Positions 18,424 to 26,598 are shown, counted from the first letter of the stretch. The stretch is DNA of 64,000 nt from Pseudomonadota bacterium (GCA_016704655.1 JADIZR010000007.1:62001-126000), one strand, 5' to 3'. The notes: generated by a model from the letters alone, not told the origin. Made by a program: numbers and translations.

Positions 18424-18717
18424 CTATGGTACGAATCCGATCTCCCGCTGATGCCGGATCGCGAGCACCCTCACCTCGTCCTGCGGGACGACGAACCGGT
18501 ACAGCGCGATGTACCCCGTCTGGCCGAAGGAAATCACGAGTTCACGAATGTCGCCGTGCACGCGCCGCCCGATCAACGGGTGCGCGGCCAGGTTCTCGAC
18601 GGCAGAGCGGATGGCCCCGGCCGCCGCGATGGCCGCGTCCGGATTCTCGCTTGCCAGAAACTCAAAGGCGCGCTCGAGATGGGACAGTGCCCGCGCCGAA
18701 TAGACTACCGTCGCCAC
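18424..18717 (-). CDS. parE: RelE/ParE family toxin
   Basis: 97 residues, the standard size for ParE/RelE toxins. Typical elements are VVYSARALSHLERAFEFL at the N-terminus, the helix AAGAIRSAVENLAAHPLIGR, RELVISFGQTGYIALYRF and the ending VRVLAIRHQREIGF. The start codon lies within the end of the antitoxin gene (13-base overlap), the normal order for parDE. ParE toxins inhibit gyrase and RelE toxins cut ribosomal mRNA. The long helical hairpin and the RHH partner favour ParE. Confidence 0.85.
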   Translation of the reverse strand: MATVVYSARALSHLERAFEFLASENPDAAIAAAGAIRSAVENLAAHPLIGRRVHGDIRELVISFGQTGYIALYRFVVPQDEVRVLAIRHQREIGFVP

Positions 18718-18986
18718 GGCTTCGGGCGCGCAGCGTCCTGACCACGGGCCAGGCGTTCTACCCAGGCATGCACGTCAACCGCGCGATACACCTCGCCCGT
18801 CCGCTCGATCTCCTCGTCGGCGGCCAGTGCCTCCTTGACGAGGCTGCGCATCTGCTCCTCGTAGTCGGCATGCCGCTCTACCGCTTCAAGGATGAAGCTG
18901 TGGGCCGAGCGTCCGGATTGCTTCGCTAGCGCGTGGATGCGCGCGCGCAGTTTGGGTGGCAAGCGAATCGTAGTCGTCTCAGCCAT
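18705..18986 (-). CDS. parD: ribbon-helix-helix antitoxin (ParD/CopG type)
   Basis: 93 residues. The N-terminal TTTIRLPPKLRARIHALAKQ followed by GRSAHSFILEAVERH is a ribbon-helix-helix DNA-binding fold. The C-terminal half is acidic and then basic and would wrap the toxin. It lies upstream of, and overlaps, the ParE-like toxin, so the pair is expected to be autoregulated. The pair sits between the lipid operon and the beta-lactamase at the left edge of the accessory region. Confidence 0.85.
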   Translation of the reverse strand: MAETTTIRLPPKLRARIHALAKQSGRSAHSFILEAVERHADYEEQMRSLVKEALAADEEIERTGEVYRAVDVHAWVERLARGQDAARPKPWRR

Positions 18987-19102
18987 GAGTCAAGTCCTGC
19001 AGCTTATGCGGCGTACTACGTTTGTAGCACTCACCACCTGCGCACGCAAGCTACGGACATCACATCGCTCACCGCTGGGCTTCGGTTGAGTCTCTGGCGC
19101 AA

Positions 19103-20005
19103 CTAGGCGACGGCCCATTGGGCGGCGATCCTTCCCACTTCAGCGAGGACGTCCTCGTGCCGACGCTCGGTCTGCGCGGTGTACTCGCCGCTGTCGAAAT
19201 ACGCGGCGATGATGACTGGTGGCATGCCGGGCGGGAAAGTGATTGCGACATCATTGCACTTGTTGGTAGTTCCTTCCGTTCGTCCGGTGCCGGTCTTGTT
19301 CCCTGTACGCCACTCCGAAGGGAGGCCGGCGCGCAGCCGATTGGGGCCGGTGCCTGTATTCTGCATCCACAGGAGCAGTTGCTCCCGCGAACTACTTTTC
19401 AAAAAATCACCGGTTGTGACCCGCCGAACGAGCTGCGCCATCGCAAGGGGCGCAGTGGTATCGCGAAGGTCGGCGGAAAGTACCAGGCCCAGATCCGGTT
19501 CATAGCGGTCGAGACGGGTCACCGTGTCGCCCATTTCGCGGAACTTTGCGGTGACGGCGGTCGGCCCGCCCAGGCGCTTGACCAGAAGGTTTGCGGCAAC
19601 CCCGTCGCTCAGTTCCTGGGCCGCCTGCGCCAGCGCGGCAATGCTCATGCCTGCGCTGGCGAGATTCCTGCCCGTCACCGGCGCCCAGGGGAGGAGGTCT
19701 GCTTCTGAATAGGGAAGTATCTGCGCAAGATCCAAGCGGCCCTGGTCTGACTCGCGCAGGCATGCTGCGACCAGCGCCAGCTTGAACGTCGAGCACATCG
19801 CGAAGTGCTCCTCCATGCGGTTGCCGCTGACTTCGCCGGTCACGGTGTCGACGAAGCAAACGCCAAGGCGCGCCGGGCCCACTTCGAGCGACCGAAGCCG
19901 CGCCGCGGCGTCGAAGCGGCACGCGGGAGGCGCTGCGCCGGTCGCGCTGGCCAGCAGAGCGGTGGCCGCCATGGGTGCCATCAAGAATTCGCGTCTCCTG
20001 AGCAT
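19103..20005 (-). CDS. class A beta-lactamase with Tat-type signal
   Basis: 300 residues. Active-site motifs are all present: S72-T-F-K75, S133-D-G135 in place of the usual SDN, the general-base Glu169 in RYEPDL, and K237-T-G. Cys71 directly precedes the nucleophile and another Cys is at about residue 250, a spacing reminiscent of disulfide-containing class A carbapenemases, though a disulfide is only a guess. The N-terminus MLRRREFLMAPMAATALLAS fits a twin-arginine signal. A GGAGG ribosome-binding site lies nine bases before the ATG. The enzyme would hydrolyse beta-lactams in the periplasm; the spectrum cannot be predicted. No ampR-like regulator is adjacent. Confidence 0.88.
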   Translation of the reverse strand: MLRRREFLMAPMAATALLASATGAAPPACRFDAAARLRSLEVGPARLGVCFVDTVTGEVSGNRMEEHFAMCSTFKLALVAACLRESDQGRLDLAQILPYSEADLLPWAPVTGRNLASAGMSIAALAQAAQELSDGVAANLLVKRLGGPTAVTAKFREMGDTVTRLDRYEPDLGLVLSADLRDTTAPLAMAQLVRRVTTGDFLKSSSREQLLLWMQNTGTGPNRLRAGLPSEWRTGNKTGTGRTEGTTNKCNDVAITFPPGMPPVIIAAYFDSGEYTAQTERRHEDVLAEVGRIAAQWAVA

Positions 20006-20362
20006 TCAAGTGATCCTCCGGCTAATCATCGCGTGGCTCGTGGACTGAGTTGCATGGGTCGTGCAGAAGGGGCGGCCGTCCACCTGAATACAATGCAGCC
20101 ACGTCTTTCGACGAGGATGGTGACTGTACTTGTCACGCAGGAGTCCTACATGCTGAACCGAGGGTTCACGCAGTGGTACCCCGGCCGGAACGACGTGCCG
20201 TTGAGATTCCAGACAGGTTGCTGCCGTGCGGACCGCATTTTACGGACGACCGCAGGCCTGCGAGTAATTGGCGTGTGAATGAACGTCCGGCGAACCTCTG
20301 GAGTTCCCAGGGTTTGGTGGACAAGGGATAGTATTCCTCGCGAAAGAAAAGCGCCCCAATAG
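20006..20362. other. gene-free region with a lone arm-type repeat
   Basis: No credible gene. At 20261-20280 it holds a variant of the direct-repeat motif found beside the tRNA-Gly 3'-end copies (AATTGGCGTGTGAATG). Here there is no recognisable tRNA fragment to its left. Downstream (20351-20372) is GCGCCCC-N3-AGCGGACGCT. A similar GCGCCCC-N3-AGCGGACACT occurs beyond the 22.4-kb copy. It looks like a decayed left-most cassette boundary. Confidence 0.4.
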
Positions 20363-20545
20363 CGGACGCTGTACGCCCGGGACGCCGCGACGAAGCCGAA
20401 TGACCTCGCGGCACCCGGGTGGCGCCTGCATCCCCTGACCGGGGAATATCGCGGGTTTTACTCAATCGCGGTTAATGGTAACTGGCGCGCTATCTTTAGA
20501 TTCGTCGAGCACGATGTCGAACTCGCCGATTACTCGGACTACCAC
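20363..20545 (+). pseudogene. higB: higB toxin remnant, fused in frame to higA
   Basis: After an in-frame TAG at 20360-20362 the frame reads YARDAATKPNDLAAPGWRLH, then GFYSIAVNGNWRAIFRF and ends ELADYSDYH. This matches the C-terminal two thirds of HigB/RelE-type toxins, including the conserved N-x-x-W-R-x-x-F-R-F. The first 30 or so residues and a start codon are missing. The expected stop after DYH is replaced by TGG, so the frame runs straight into the HigA start at 20561. It was too short and lacked an ATG, so it is easily missed. The toxin is presumably inactive. Confidence 0.6.
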
Positions 20546-20560
20546 TGGCAGGCATCGGCC

Positions 20561-20851
20561 ATGAGCAATATGCGCAACCCTGCGCACCCCGGCGAAGTCC
20601 TCCGCGAGTATCTCCCGGAAGGAGTATCCATCGGTGAAGTCGCCGAGCGACTGGGTGTCACGCGGCAGGCTCTTTCTGCGCTACTGAACGGCCGCGCGGG
20701 CGTCAGCGCATCGATGGCGCTGAGGCTCGAGGGGGCGCTGGGGACCAGCGCTGAGATGTGGCTTAACATGCAGGCCAACTACGCCTTGTGGCAAGCGCGG
20801 AAGCGGCCGCCCAGGGTCCGGCGAATTTATGCATCAGGCAAGGCGGCCTGA
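20561..20851 (+). CDS. higA: HigA-family antitoxin (XRE-type)
   Basis: 96 residues. It starts with the HigA hallmark NPAHPGEVLREYL, followed by a helix-turn-helix (SIGEVAERLGVTRQALSALL) and ALGTSAEMWLNMQANYALW. The family binds its cognate HigB toxin and represses the operon. Here the toxin is a 5'-truncated remnant directly upstream and in the same frame. The antitoxin gene is complete but an orphan, perhaps kept as a DNA-binding regulator or still decaying. Confidence 0.85.
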   Translation: MSNMRNPAHPGEVLREYLPEGVSIGEVAERLGVTRQALSALLNGRAGVSASMALRLEGALGTSAEMWLNMQANYALWQARKRPPRVRRIYASGKAA

Positions 20852-20937
20852 CGACCTCATTCGTCTCGAGCACCTATGAGTGGACCCGGCCGATGCGGCC
20901 GGCGAAACCTCGCGCGCTCGTCGAGTCGGAGTGAAGC

Positions 20938-21030
20938 TGGAGCGGGTGATGGGAATCGAACCCACGCAACTCGCGCGCAGTTCAGCGACAAAACAAGCCA
21001 CTTTGCACGCCCGCGTGCGACTCACGTGCG
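20938..21030. repeat. att-like tRNA-Gly 3'-end copy 1 plus arm repeat
   Basis: Bases 20938-20966 repeat exactly the last 29 bases (including CCA) of the tRNA-Gly(CCC) gene at 33817, in the same orientation (TGGAGCGGGTGATGGGAATC, then GAACCCACG). The rest of the tRNA is absent. At 21013-21030 is GCGTGCGACTCACGTGCG, a diverged form of the GTGTGA direct repeat seen next to other copies. The arrangement is that of an attachment site left by integration into the tRNA 3' end. Confidence 0.7.
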
Positions 21031-21190
21031 GTCGGCAGGCATGCGAGAGTGGATGTCCCGGCCGCGCCACTCAACTGCCTCGCAGCCTCCAGGCCTTGCC
21101 GAATGAAGACGGCCTCGATCGGGCCTTTGCTGCACATTCATGGTTCGAGATCGTTGACTCTGGCGTCAATATCGTGCCAGTATGTAGTTG

Positions 21191-21724
21191 ATGCCGAAAT
21201 CAACGAATCCAGTTCAGACCCTGCTGCGGGCGCTCTCCGGCATGGCGCGCGATGCGGGCTGGTCGGATGCCGAGTGGGCACGGCGCTCGGGACTGCCGAA
21301 GGAAACGCTTTGCCGCCTGCGATCACGATCTAACTGCGACGTCGCCACGCTTGCCGCACTCAGCAACGCCCTCGGCATGCAGTTGACGGCAGGCCACCCG
21401 TCGGTGGGGCGGTCCCATGCGACCGGACTCTGGCCAACCGTCGTCGACCGACGGTTCGAGGCGCGCCTGATAGACCTGCTGCGCTCCGGCTCGACCAGCG
21501 AGGCGAAATGGCGCGAACTGGGTCCCCGGTTCTTTCTCGCCGGGCTCGCGGTCATGCTTGCGAGCGTTCCCGGCTTCGACAGGCGTCGTTACCTGGACCT
21601 CGCGGAATCGCTCCACCCCGGAGCCTCGGAGCCGCGAGTCTTCGAGAAGTGGCTGGCAGACACGCCGCTACCGCCCGCGCGGCTATTACCAATGGTGCAG
21701 TCGCAGCTGAACCATGCAGCCTGA
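21191..21724 (+). CDS. helix-turn-helix protein paired with a nucleotidyltransferase
   Basis: 177 residues. The N-terminal 75 residues resemble an XRE-like DNA-binding fold (MARDAGWSDAEWARRSGLPK, then LCRLRSRSNCDVATLAALSN). The C-terminal part is helical and enriched in Arg and Leu. It overlaps the nucleotidyltransferase gene by 11 bases, which implies coupled translation. This order, regulator then NTase, is that of AbiE/MenAT-like toxin-antitoxin or phage-defence modules. The role as antitoxin is inferred. The pair is the only content of the cassette between att copies 1 and 2. Confidence 0.65.
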   Translation: MPKSTNPVQTLLRALSGMARDAGWSDAEWARRSGLPKETLCRLRSRSNCDVATLAALSNALGMQLTAGHPSVGRSHATGLWPTVVDRRFEARLIDLLRSGSTSEAKWRELGPRFFLAGLAVMLASVPGFDRRRYLDLAESLHPGASEPRVFEKWLADTPLPPARLLPMVQSQLNHAA

Positions 21725-22304
21725 GCCCTACACTCGGCGTGAGTATGTCGCAGCCTTCGTCGAGCTCGCGTCGCGAATCGCGGCAGCATTGAAGGATGTC
21801 GCGCCGAACGCCCTCCCCATCCAGATGTATGTTGCTGGCGGCGCTGCGCTGCACTTCCACACGGGAGAGCGTGTTTCGGTCGATGTAGACGCCGTCTTCT
21901 CGCGTCGGGTTGCCTTGCCCGATCGGCTGGACGTCGCTTACCGAGACGAGGATGGCACGGCGAGGCTGCTGTATTTCGATCGCCAGTACAACGATACGCT
22001 TGGACTGATGCACGACGACACCCATGTCGACTCGTTGCCACTCACGCTGCCCGGAATCGATCCACGGGTGCTGGATGTCAGGATCCTTACGCCGCTCGAC
22101 CTCGCGGTGAGCAAGCTCGGTCGCTTCTCCGAACAGGACCGGGCGGACATCGCCGCCTTGGCGCGTCGCCGCCTCATCGACGCGAAGAGCTTGGAATCAC
22201 GCGCGACAGAGGCGCTGGGCGGCTACGTGGGAGATACGACCAGGCTTCGCGGCAGCATTGTGAGCGCGAAGAGAATCATCGCGGCGAACCAGCCGAAGAG
22301 ATGA
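21714..22304 (+). CDS. DUF6036-type nucleotidyltransferase, putative toxin
   Basis: 196 residues. IQMYVAGGAALHFHTGERVS followed by VDVDAVF is the NTase core: a Gly-rich loop and then the D-x-D metal-binding pair. DVRILTPLDLAVSKLGRFSE and RDRADIAAL-type segments are typical of DUF6036/AbiEii-like proteins. Such enzymes can add nucleotides to tRNA or protein and act as toxins; some members are housekeeping-like and of unknown function. The overlap with the upstream HTH gene supports a two-gene module. Confidence 0.65.
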   Translation: MQPEPYTRREYVAAFVELASRIAAALKDVAPNALPIQMYVAGGAALHFHTGERVSVDVDAVFSRRVALPDRLDVAYRDEDGTARLLYFDRQYNDTLGLMHDDTHVDSLPLTLPGIDPRVLDVRILTPLDLAVSKLGRFSEQDRADIAALARRRLIDAKSLESRATEALGGYVGDTTRLRGSIVSAKRIIAANQPKR

Positions 22305-22326
22305 CCTGGCCGCATCACAGGAAGGC

Positions 22327-22428
22327 TGGAGCGGGTGATGGGAATCGAACCCGCGTGAGTTGCCCAACTCCGCCCACTCGATCAATCTCTTACGAAGAGC
22401 GCTGCTCCGGCGTGTGATTGACGTGTGA
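22327..22428. repeat. att-like tRNA-Gly 3'-end copy 2 plus arm repeat
   Basis: 22327-22355 copies the tRNA-Gly acceptor/T-arm with one change (CCCGCG instead of CCCACG). It continues into GTGAGTTGCCCAACTCCGCC, shared in part with copy 3. The arm motif CGTGTGATTGACGTGTGA is at 22411-22428. It marks the junction between the NTase cassette and the CsbD-to-FabR cassette. Confidence 0.7.
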
Positions 22429-22867
22429 CCGTGCGGCGCAGCGCCATTCCCGATTGAACCGCGCCCCGAAAGCGGACACTTAACGGTGAAGAGCGACCCT
22501 AAGCGGCCTGTCGGAGTTCCAGAACGACGGACCCAGGAGAATATCGCGATGCCACCGGTCGAGCCTGTGCATATGGCGCAACGCTGCCTCGGTGGGTGGC
22601 AGCGTAGAATCAAGAAGCGACGACACCCCCGTTTCGTGTCACGGCGAGGCTTCGCGGTGCCAGGCACCCAGACTGAAGAGATATCGCCATCACCAACGCA
22701 AGAAGCCCGGCAACCTGGCGGGGCTCCTCACGCGAATCACAACAACGGACGCTCAGGCGGCTGGACAATCTGCACCCAGCGCATGCGCAAGTGTCGCGCG
22801 CGGCGCGCGGCGCGTTTGCCCATCGGGACCACGCTCTCCGCGGAAACCGGGCCAACGTCAGGCACCG
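22429..22867. other. gene-free stretch inside the cassette boundary
   Basis: About 440 bases without a supported gene. It includes the GCGCCCCGAAAGCGGACACT element (about 22462-22481), similar to one near 20351, and otherwise unassigned sequence. Open frames here have no recognisable domains. Confidence 0.35.
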
Positions 22868-23086
22868 TTACTTCTTCGCCGCAGCCCTCTTCTTCGTGGC
22901 CTTCTTCTTCGTGGCTTTCAGTTTCTGTTTGACGTCGCCAAACTTCGCCTGCGCCTTCCCGCGAGTCTTCTGAGCCTTGCCTTTGGCCTGAAGCTCTTTG
23001 TTGCCCACGAGCTTGCCGGCAGCTTCCTTGATCTTGCCCTGCACTTCTTTCAAGCGGCCTTGAACCTGGTCTTTGTACGCGGTCAC
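22868..23086 (-). CDS. CsbD family stress protein
   Basis: 72 residues from the GTG at 23086, chosen because an AGGAG ribosome-binding site lies about seven bases upstream and because CsbD proteins begin near KDQVQGRLKEVQGKIKEAAG. KLVGNKELQAKGKAQKTRGK completes the domain. The C-terminus is a Lys/Ala tail (KATKKKATKKRAAAKK), unusual for CsbD and reminiscent of histone-like tails that bind nucleic acid. A longer reading from 23167 adds residues with no family similarity. CsbD-like proteins are abundant under general stress; their mechanism is unknown. Confidence 0.8.
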   Translation of the reverse strand: MTAYKDQVQGRLKEVQGKIKEAAGKLVGNKELQAKGKAQKTRGKAQAKFGDVKQKLKATKKKATKKRAAAKK

Positions 23087-23302
23087 GACTTGCTCCTGAA
23101 TCGGTACGAGTGCCTTTGGATGTTCGGACCGGCGGCCGCATCTCGTCAATACGTTCAGATACGTCACCAGGGACCCGACCGTGCCCTACCGTACAGATGA
23201 GTTCGGACTCTCGGGCATATCCTGATCTCACGAGTTGAGCTGGCGCTTCGAGCACCGGGGATCTCTCGCCGATACCGTGGAGCCTGTCCGGCAGCAAGTC
23301 TC

Positions 23303-25117
23303 ATGGCAGCCACTGACCACCTCGCGAAGTCGGCCCGGATGCTGGCGTCGATCGCCGTGATCGTCGCGGCCCTCTACGTCGCCAAGGGTGTGCTGGTCCC
23401 GATCACGCTCGCGGTGTTGTTGAGCTTCCTGTTAAGTCCCGTGTGTGACTGGCTCGAGCGACACTGGCTCGGTCGCGTCCCGGCCGTGATGGTGACGGCA
23501 CTCGTTGGCTTCACGGTGTTCGGCGGCGCGACGTGGATGGCCGTCGTTCAGGTGTCGGACCTCGCCCCGAAGATGCCCGAATACGAGACCAATCTGAAGG
23601 TGAAGCTGCAGTCGGCGAACGCCTATGTCGGCGCTACGCTGGGCAGGGTCACGAGAACGGCCCAGGGCATGAGCGAGAACCTGTCGCCCGCCGAACTGAC
23701 ACAGGCGCCGCAGGGGACCAAGGAATGGCCCTATGCGGTCCGGATCATTTCGTCGCCGGCGAGTCCGCTGCAGGTCTTTGGCAGCGTGTTTGGCACGGTG
23801 CTGCAGGTGCTGGGCTCGGTCGGCGTGGTGATTATTCTCGTGGTGTTCTTCCTGGTCCGTCGGGACGACCTGCGGGATCGGTTCATCCTCCTGGTGGGAC
23901 AGGGCGAGGTGTCGCTGACGACTCAGGTGCTGGAGGACGCCGGCACCCGAGTCAGCCGGTATCTCGCGGCGGCGTTCCTGGTCAATTCAATCTACGGCAC
24001 CGCGGTGGGCGTCGGGCTCTATTTGATCGGCGTGCCCAACCCGACTCTGTGGGGGATCCTGGCCACGACCCTTCGATTCATTCCCTACCTCGGCCCGTGG
24101 CTTGCCGCGGCAATGCCAATTGGCCTGTCGATGGCCATCTCGGGCGACTGGATGGCGCCGGGCCTGACGATCGGGCTGTTCGTGGTCCTGGAACTCGTCA
24201 CCAACAACGCCCTCGAACCGTGGCTGTATGGCAAGAACACGGGCGTGTCGGCTGTCGCGGTGCTGCTGGCGGCGGTCTTCTGGACCTGGTTGTGGGGAGT
24301 GGTGGGACTGCTGCTGGCGACCCCGCTGACCGTGTGCCTGCTGGTGGTCGGCAAGCGCGTTCCCCAGTTGTCCTTCCTGAACACGCTGCTGGGTGACAAG
24401 CCGGTGTTCGAGCCCACGAAGCGGGTCTATCAGCGGCTCCTTGCGGGCGATGACGAAGAGGCGGCCGAACTGCTCGAAAAATATTTCGAGCACGCACCGC
24501 TCGTCGAGGTCTACGACACGGTACTGATCCCGGCGCTGGGCTCAGCCGAAACGCATTGGCGTCGCGGCGAGATCGAGGAGACCCGGCACACGTTCATCCT
24601 GCAGACGCTCAAGTCCATGATCCAGGAACGGGGTGAGCGCAAGCTGCAACCGCAGCAGCAGGCGGGCAATGAGGACGTGGAGGACGCGCAGACAGGCTCC
24701 GGCACTGCCGATCGGGCGGCCCTGCCCGGCGTCCGAGTCCTCTGTCTGCCTGCTCACGGCGAGGCGGATGAACTGGCCGCAATGATGCTCGCGCAGATCG
24801 TAGACATCCGTGGCTGTGTCGTCGAGACCGTCCCCGCTGCGGCGATGGGTGCAGCCAGCGAACTGGTCGAGTACGTCGGACAGAGCAGAGCCGATGTGGT
24901 CTGCATCTCCGCCGTGCCACCCGCGGCCGTCACGCATGCTCGCCGCCTTCGCATGCGCCTTCGTCGCCGATTTCCGGAGTTGAACCTGGTCGTAGGTCTG
25001 TGGAATTCACCAGACGACCTGAACGAGGCGAAAGAGCGGGTCGGATCGGACTTGAGAACGCAAGTCGTCGCGACACTGGCGGACGCTCAAGCACAGATCC
25101 GCAGGTTCGTGGCGTAA
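23303..25117 (+). CDS. AI-2E family transporter with long C-terminal cytoplasmic region
   Basis: 604 residues. Residues 1-365 are an AI-2E/PerM-type permease with seven to eight hydrophobic segments, a LRFIPYLGPWLAAAMPIGLS signature and NNALEPWLYGKNTGVSAVAV. Instead of ending there, it continues with a helical region (365-470) and then a Rossmann-like domain at about 475-604 (VRVLCLPAHGEADELAAMML, VVCISAVPPAAV, LNLVVGLWN). That domain resembles a B12-binding-type fold but lacks the cobalamin His motif. Family members move autoinducers or act as Na+/H+ antiporters. What the tail senses is unknown. Confidence 0.8.
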   Translation: MAATDHLAKSARMLASIAVIVAALYVAKGVLVPITLAVLLSFLLSPVCDWLERHWLGRVPAVMVTALVGFTVFGGATWMAVVQVSDLAPKMPEYETNLKVKLQSANAYVGATLGRVTRTAQGMSENLSPAELTQAPQGTKEWPYAVRIISSPASPLQVFGSVFGTVLQVLGSVGVVIILVVFFLVRRDDLRDRFILLVGQGEVSLTTQVLEDAGTRVSRYLAAAFLVNSIYGTAVGVGLYLIGVPNPTLWGILATTLRFIPYLGPWLAAAMPIGLSMAISGDWMAPGLTIGLFVVLELVTNNALEPWLYGKNTGVSAVAVLLAAVFWTWLWGVVGLLLATPLTVCLLVVGKRVPQLSFLNTLLGDKPVFEPTKRVYQRLLAGDDEEAAELLEKYFEHAPLVEVYDTVLIPALGSAETHWRRGEIEETRHTFILQTLKSMIQERGERKLQPQQQAGNEDVEDAQTGSGTADRAALPGVRVLCLPAHGEADELAAMMLAQIVDIRGCVVETVPAAAMGAASELVEYVGQSRADVVCISAVPPAAVTHARRLRMRLRRRFPELNLVVGLWNSPDDLNEAKERVGSDLRTQVVATLADAQAQIRRFVA

Positions 25118-25150
25118 TCGCCTGAGATCAACGGTACAGGAGAGCAACAT

Positions 25151-25235
25151 ATCCAGCATTCGACGCAGGGATCCTGCATTCTCGAAGCAACTGCAGGACT
25201 ATCTGTTTGCCGAGAAGCCCATCGCACACGAATAG
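25151..25235 (+). pseudogene. C-terminal remnant of a second EncFtn ferritin
   Basis: Translation gives IRRRDPAFSKQLQDYLFAEK, then PIAHE and TAG. This is clearly homologous to the end of the EncFtn protein at 9048-9335 (IRRNDGAFSKELKDYLFTTA). About 28 codons remain and everything upstream is lost. The remnant lies 12 bases before the cardiolipin synthase start. It differs from the intact copy, so it is an old paralogue or arrived with this cassette rather than being a recent duplication. Confidence 0.75.
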
Positions 25236-25247
25236 GAATGCGGGTTC

Positions 25248-26534
25248 ATGGCCTGGAACAGGAAGAGAACGATCATTGCGGGGGTGGTGGGCGCGCTGAT
25301 CGCCGTGGTCGCGGTCGTGGTGTTCATGAATTTCGTCACCGCGGAAAAGGAGATCCAGACATCGCTGGAACACCACTACGGCGTTGGCGACCCTCAGTTC
25401 CGCCGTGAGCTGGGTACCTTGCTGGGCCCGCCCATCATCGATGGCAACCACGTCCACGGCCTGCAGAACGGCGACGAGATTTTCCCGGCCATGCTCGCCG
25501 CCATTCGCGGCGCCAGGCACACCATCACCTTCGAGACCTATATCTACTGGTCAGGGGACATCGGCTGGGCCTTCGCCCGGGCACTCGAGGAGCGGGCGCG
25601 AGCCGGCGTCAAGGTTCATGTACTCCTCGACTGGCTGGGCAGCCAGAAGATTGAGCAGGCCATGCTCACCGAGATGCGGGCGAGCGGAATCGAGATCGAG
25701 CACTACCACCCGCTGCATTGGTACAACCTGGGGCGCATGAACAACCGTACCCACCGCAAGCTCCTGGTCGTGGACGGCAAGATCGGCTTCACCGGCGGCG
25801 TGGGGATCGCCGATCCATGGGTCGGCGACGCTCAGGATGCCGATCACTGGCGAGACTCGCACTACCGGCTGGAGGGACCGGCCGTTGCCCAGATGCAAGC
25901 GGCATTCATGGACAACTGGATCAAGACGTCCGGAAAGGTGCTGCAGGGCATCGAGTATTTCCCACCGCTGGCGCCGGTCGGAGATGCGCTCGCGCAGGTC
26001 TTCACCAGTTCGCCCAGCGGTGGCGGCGACAGCATGCAATTGATGTACCTGCTCTCGATCACCGCCGCGGAGCAAACGATCGACCTGGCGGCCGCCTATT
26101 TCGTTCCGGACGCCCTGACACGTCGAGCCATTCGTTCAGCGCTGTCGCGCGGGGTCAAGGTACGCATTATCGTGCCCGGCAAGAAGGTAGACGCCCTGGT
26201 CGTGCGCCAGGCCTCGCGCTCCGACTGGGGCGAACTGCTGCAGGCCGGGGCCGCAATCTACGAATACCAGCCGGCCATGTTTCACTGCAAGGCGATGATC
26301 GTCGACTCGCAACTGGTGTCGGTCGGTTCGACCAATTTCGACAATCGCTCTTTCCGCCTCAACGAGGAAGCCAATCTCAACGTCTACGACAAGGCGTTCG
26401 CGGAACGACTCGAAGACGTTTTCGAGCGGGACCTGACGCAGTCACGACGCATCACCTACGAATCCTGGAAGAATCGCCCATGGTACGCAAAGGTGATGGA
26501 AAGGCTCTCGTCGTCCATGTCCTCCCAGCTGTAA
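25248..26534 (+). CDS. cardiolipin synthase-like phospholipase D protein
   Basis: 428 residues. One N-terminal membrane anchor (RTIIAGVVGALIAVVAVVVF) is followed by two PLD catalytic motifs: HRKLLVVDGKIGFTGG and HCKAMIVDSQLVSVGSTNFD, both H-x-K-x4-D. These make or transfer phosphatidyl groups; ClsB/ClsC-type enzymes of this size form cardiolipin. The spacing and single anchor favour cardiolipin synthase over a nuclease. It is read alone. The next genes face it, and it shares a cassette with stress (CsbD) and lipid (acyl-CoA dehydrogenase, FabR) genes. Confidence 0.85.
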   Translation: MAWNRKRTIIAGVVGALIAVVAVVVFMNFVTAEKEIQTSLEHHYGVGDPQFRRELGTLLGPPIIDGNHVHGLQNGDEIFPAMLAAIRGARHTITFETYIYWSGDIGWAFARALEERARAGVKVHVLLDWLGSQKIEQAMLTEMRASGIEIEHYHPLHWYNLGRMNNRTHRKLLVVDGKIGFTGGVGIADPWVGDAQDADHWRDSHYRLEGPAVAQMQAAFMDNWIKTSGKVLQGIEYFPPLAPVGDALAQVFTSSPSGGGDSMQLMYLLSITAAEQTIDLAAAYFVPDALTRRAIRSALSRGVKVRIIVPGKKVDALVVRQASRSDWGELLQAGAAIYEYQPAMFHCKAMIVDSQLVSVGSTNFDNRSFRLNEEANLNVYDKAFAERLEDVFERDLTQSRRITYESWKNRPWYAKVMERLSSSMSSQL

Positions 26535-26598
26535 ATAGGCAAAGCAACCGCCCTGCACGACCGAGCCTATCCCGAAGCGGAACTTGGGCCGGTGCTGC

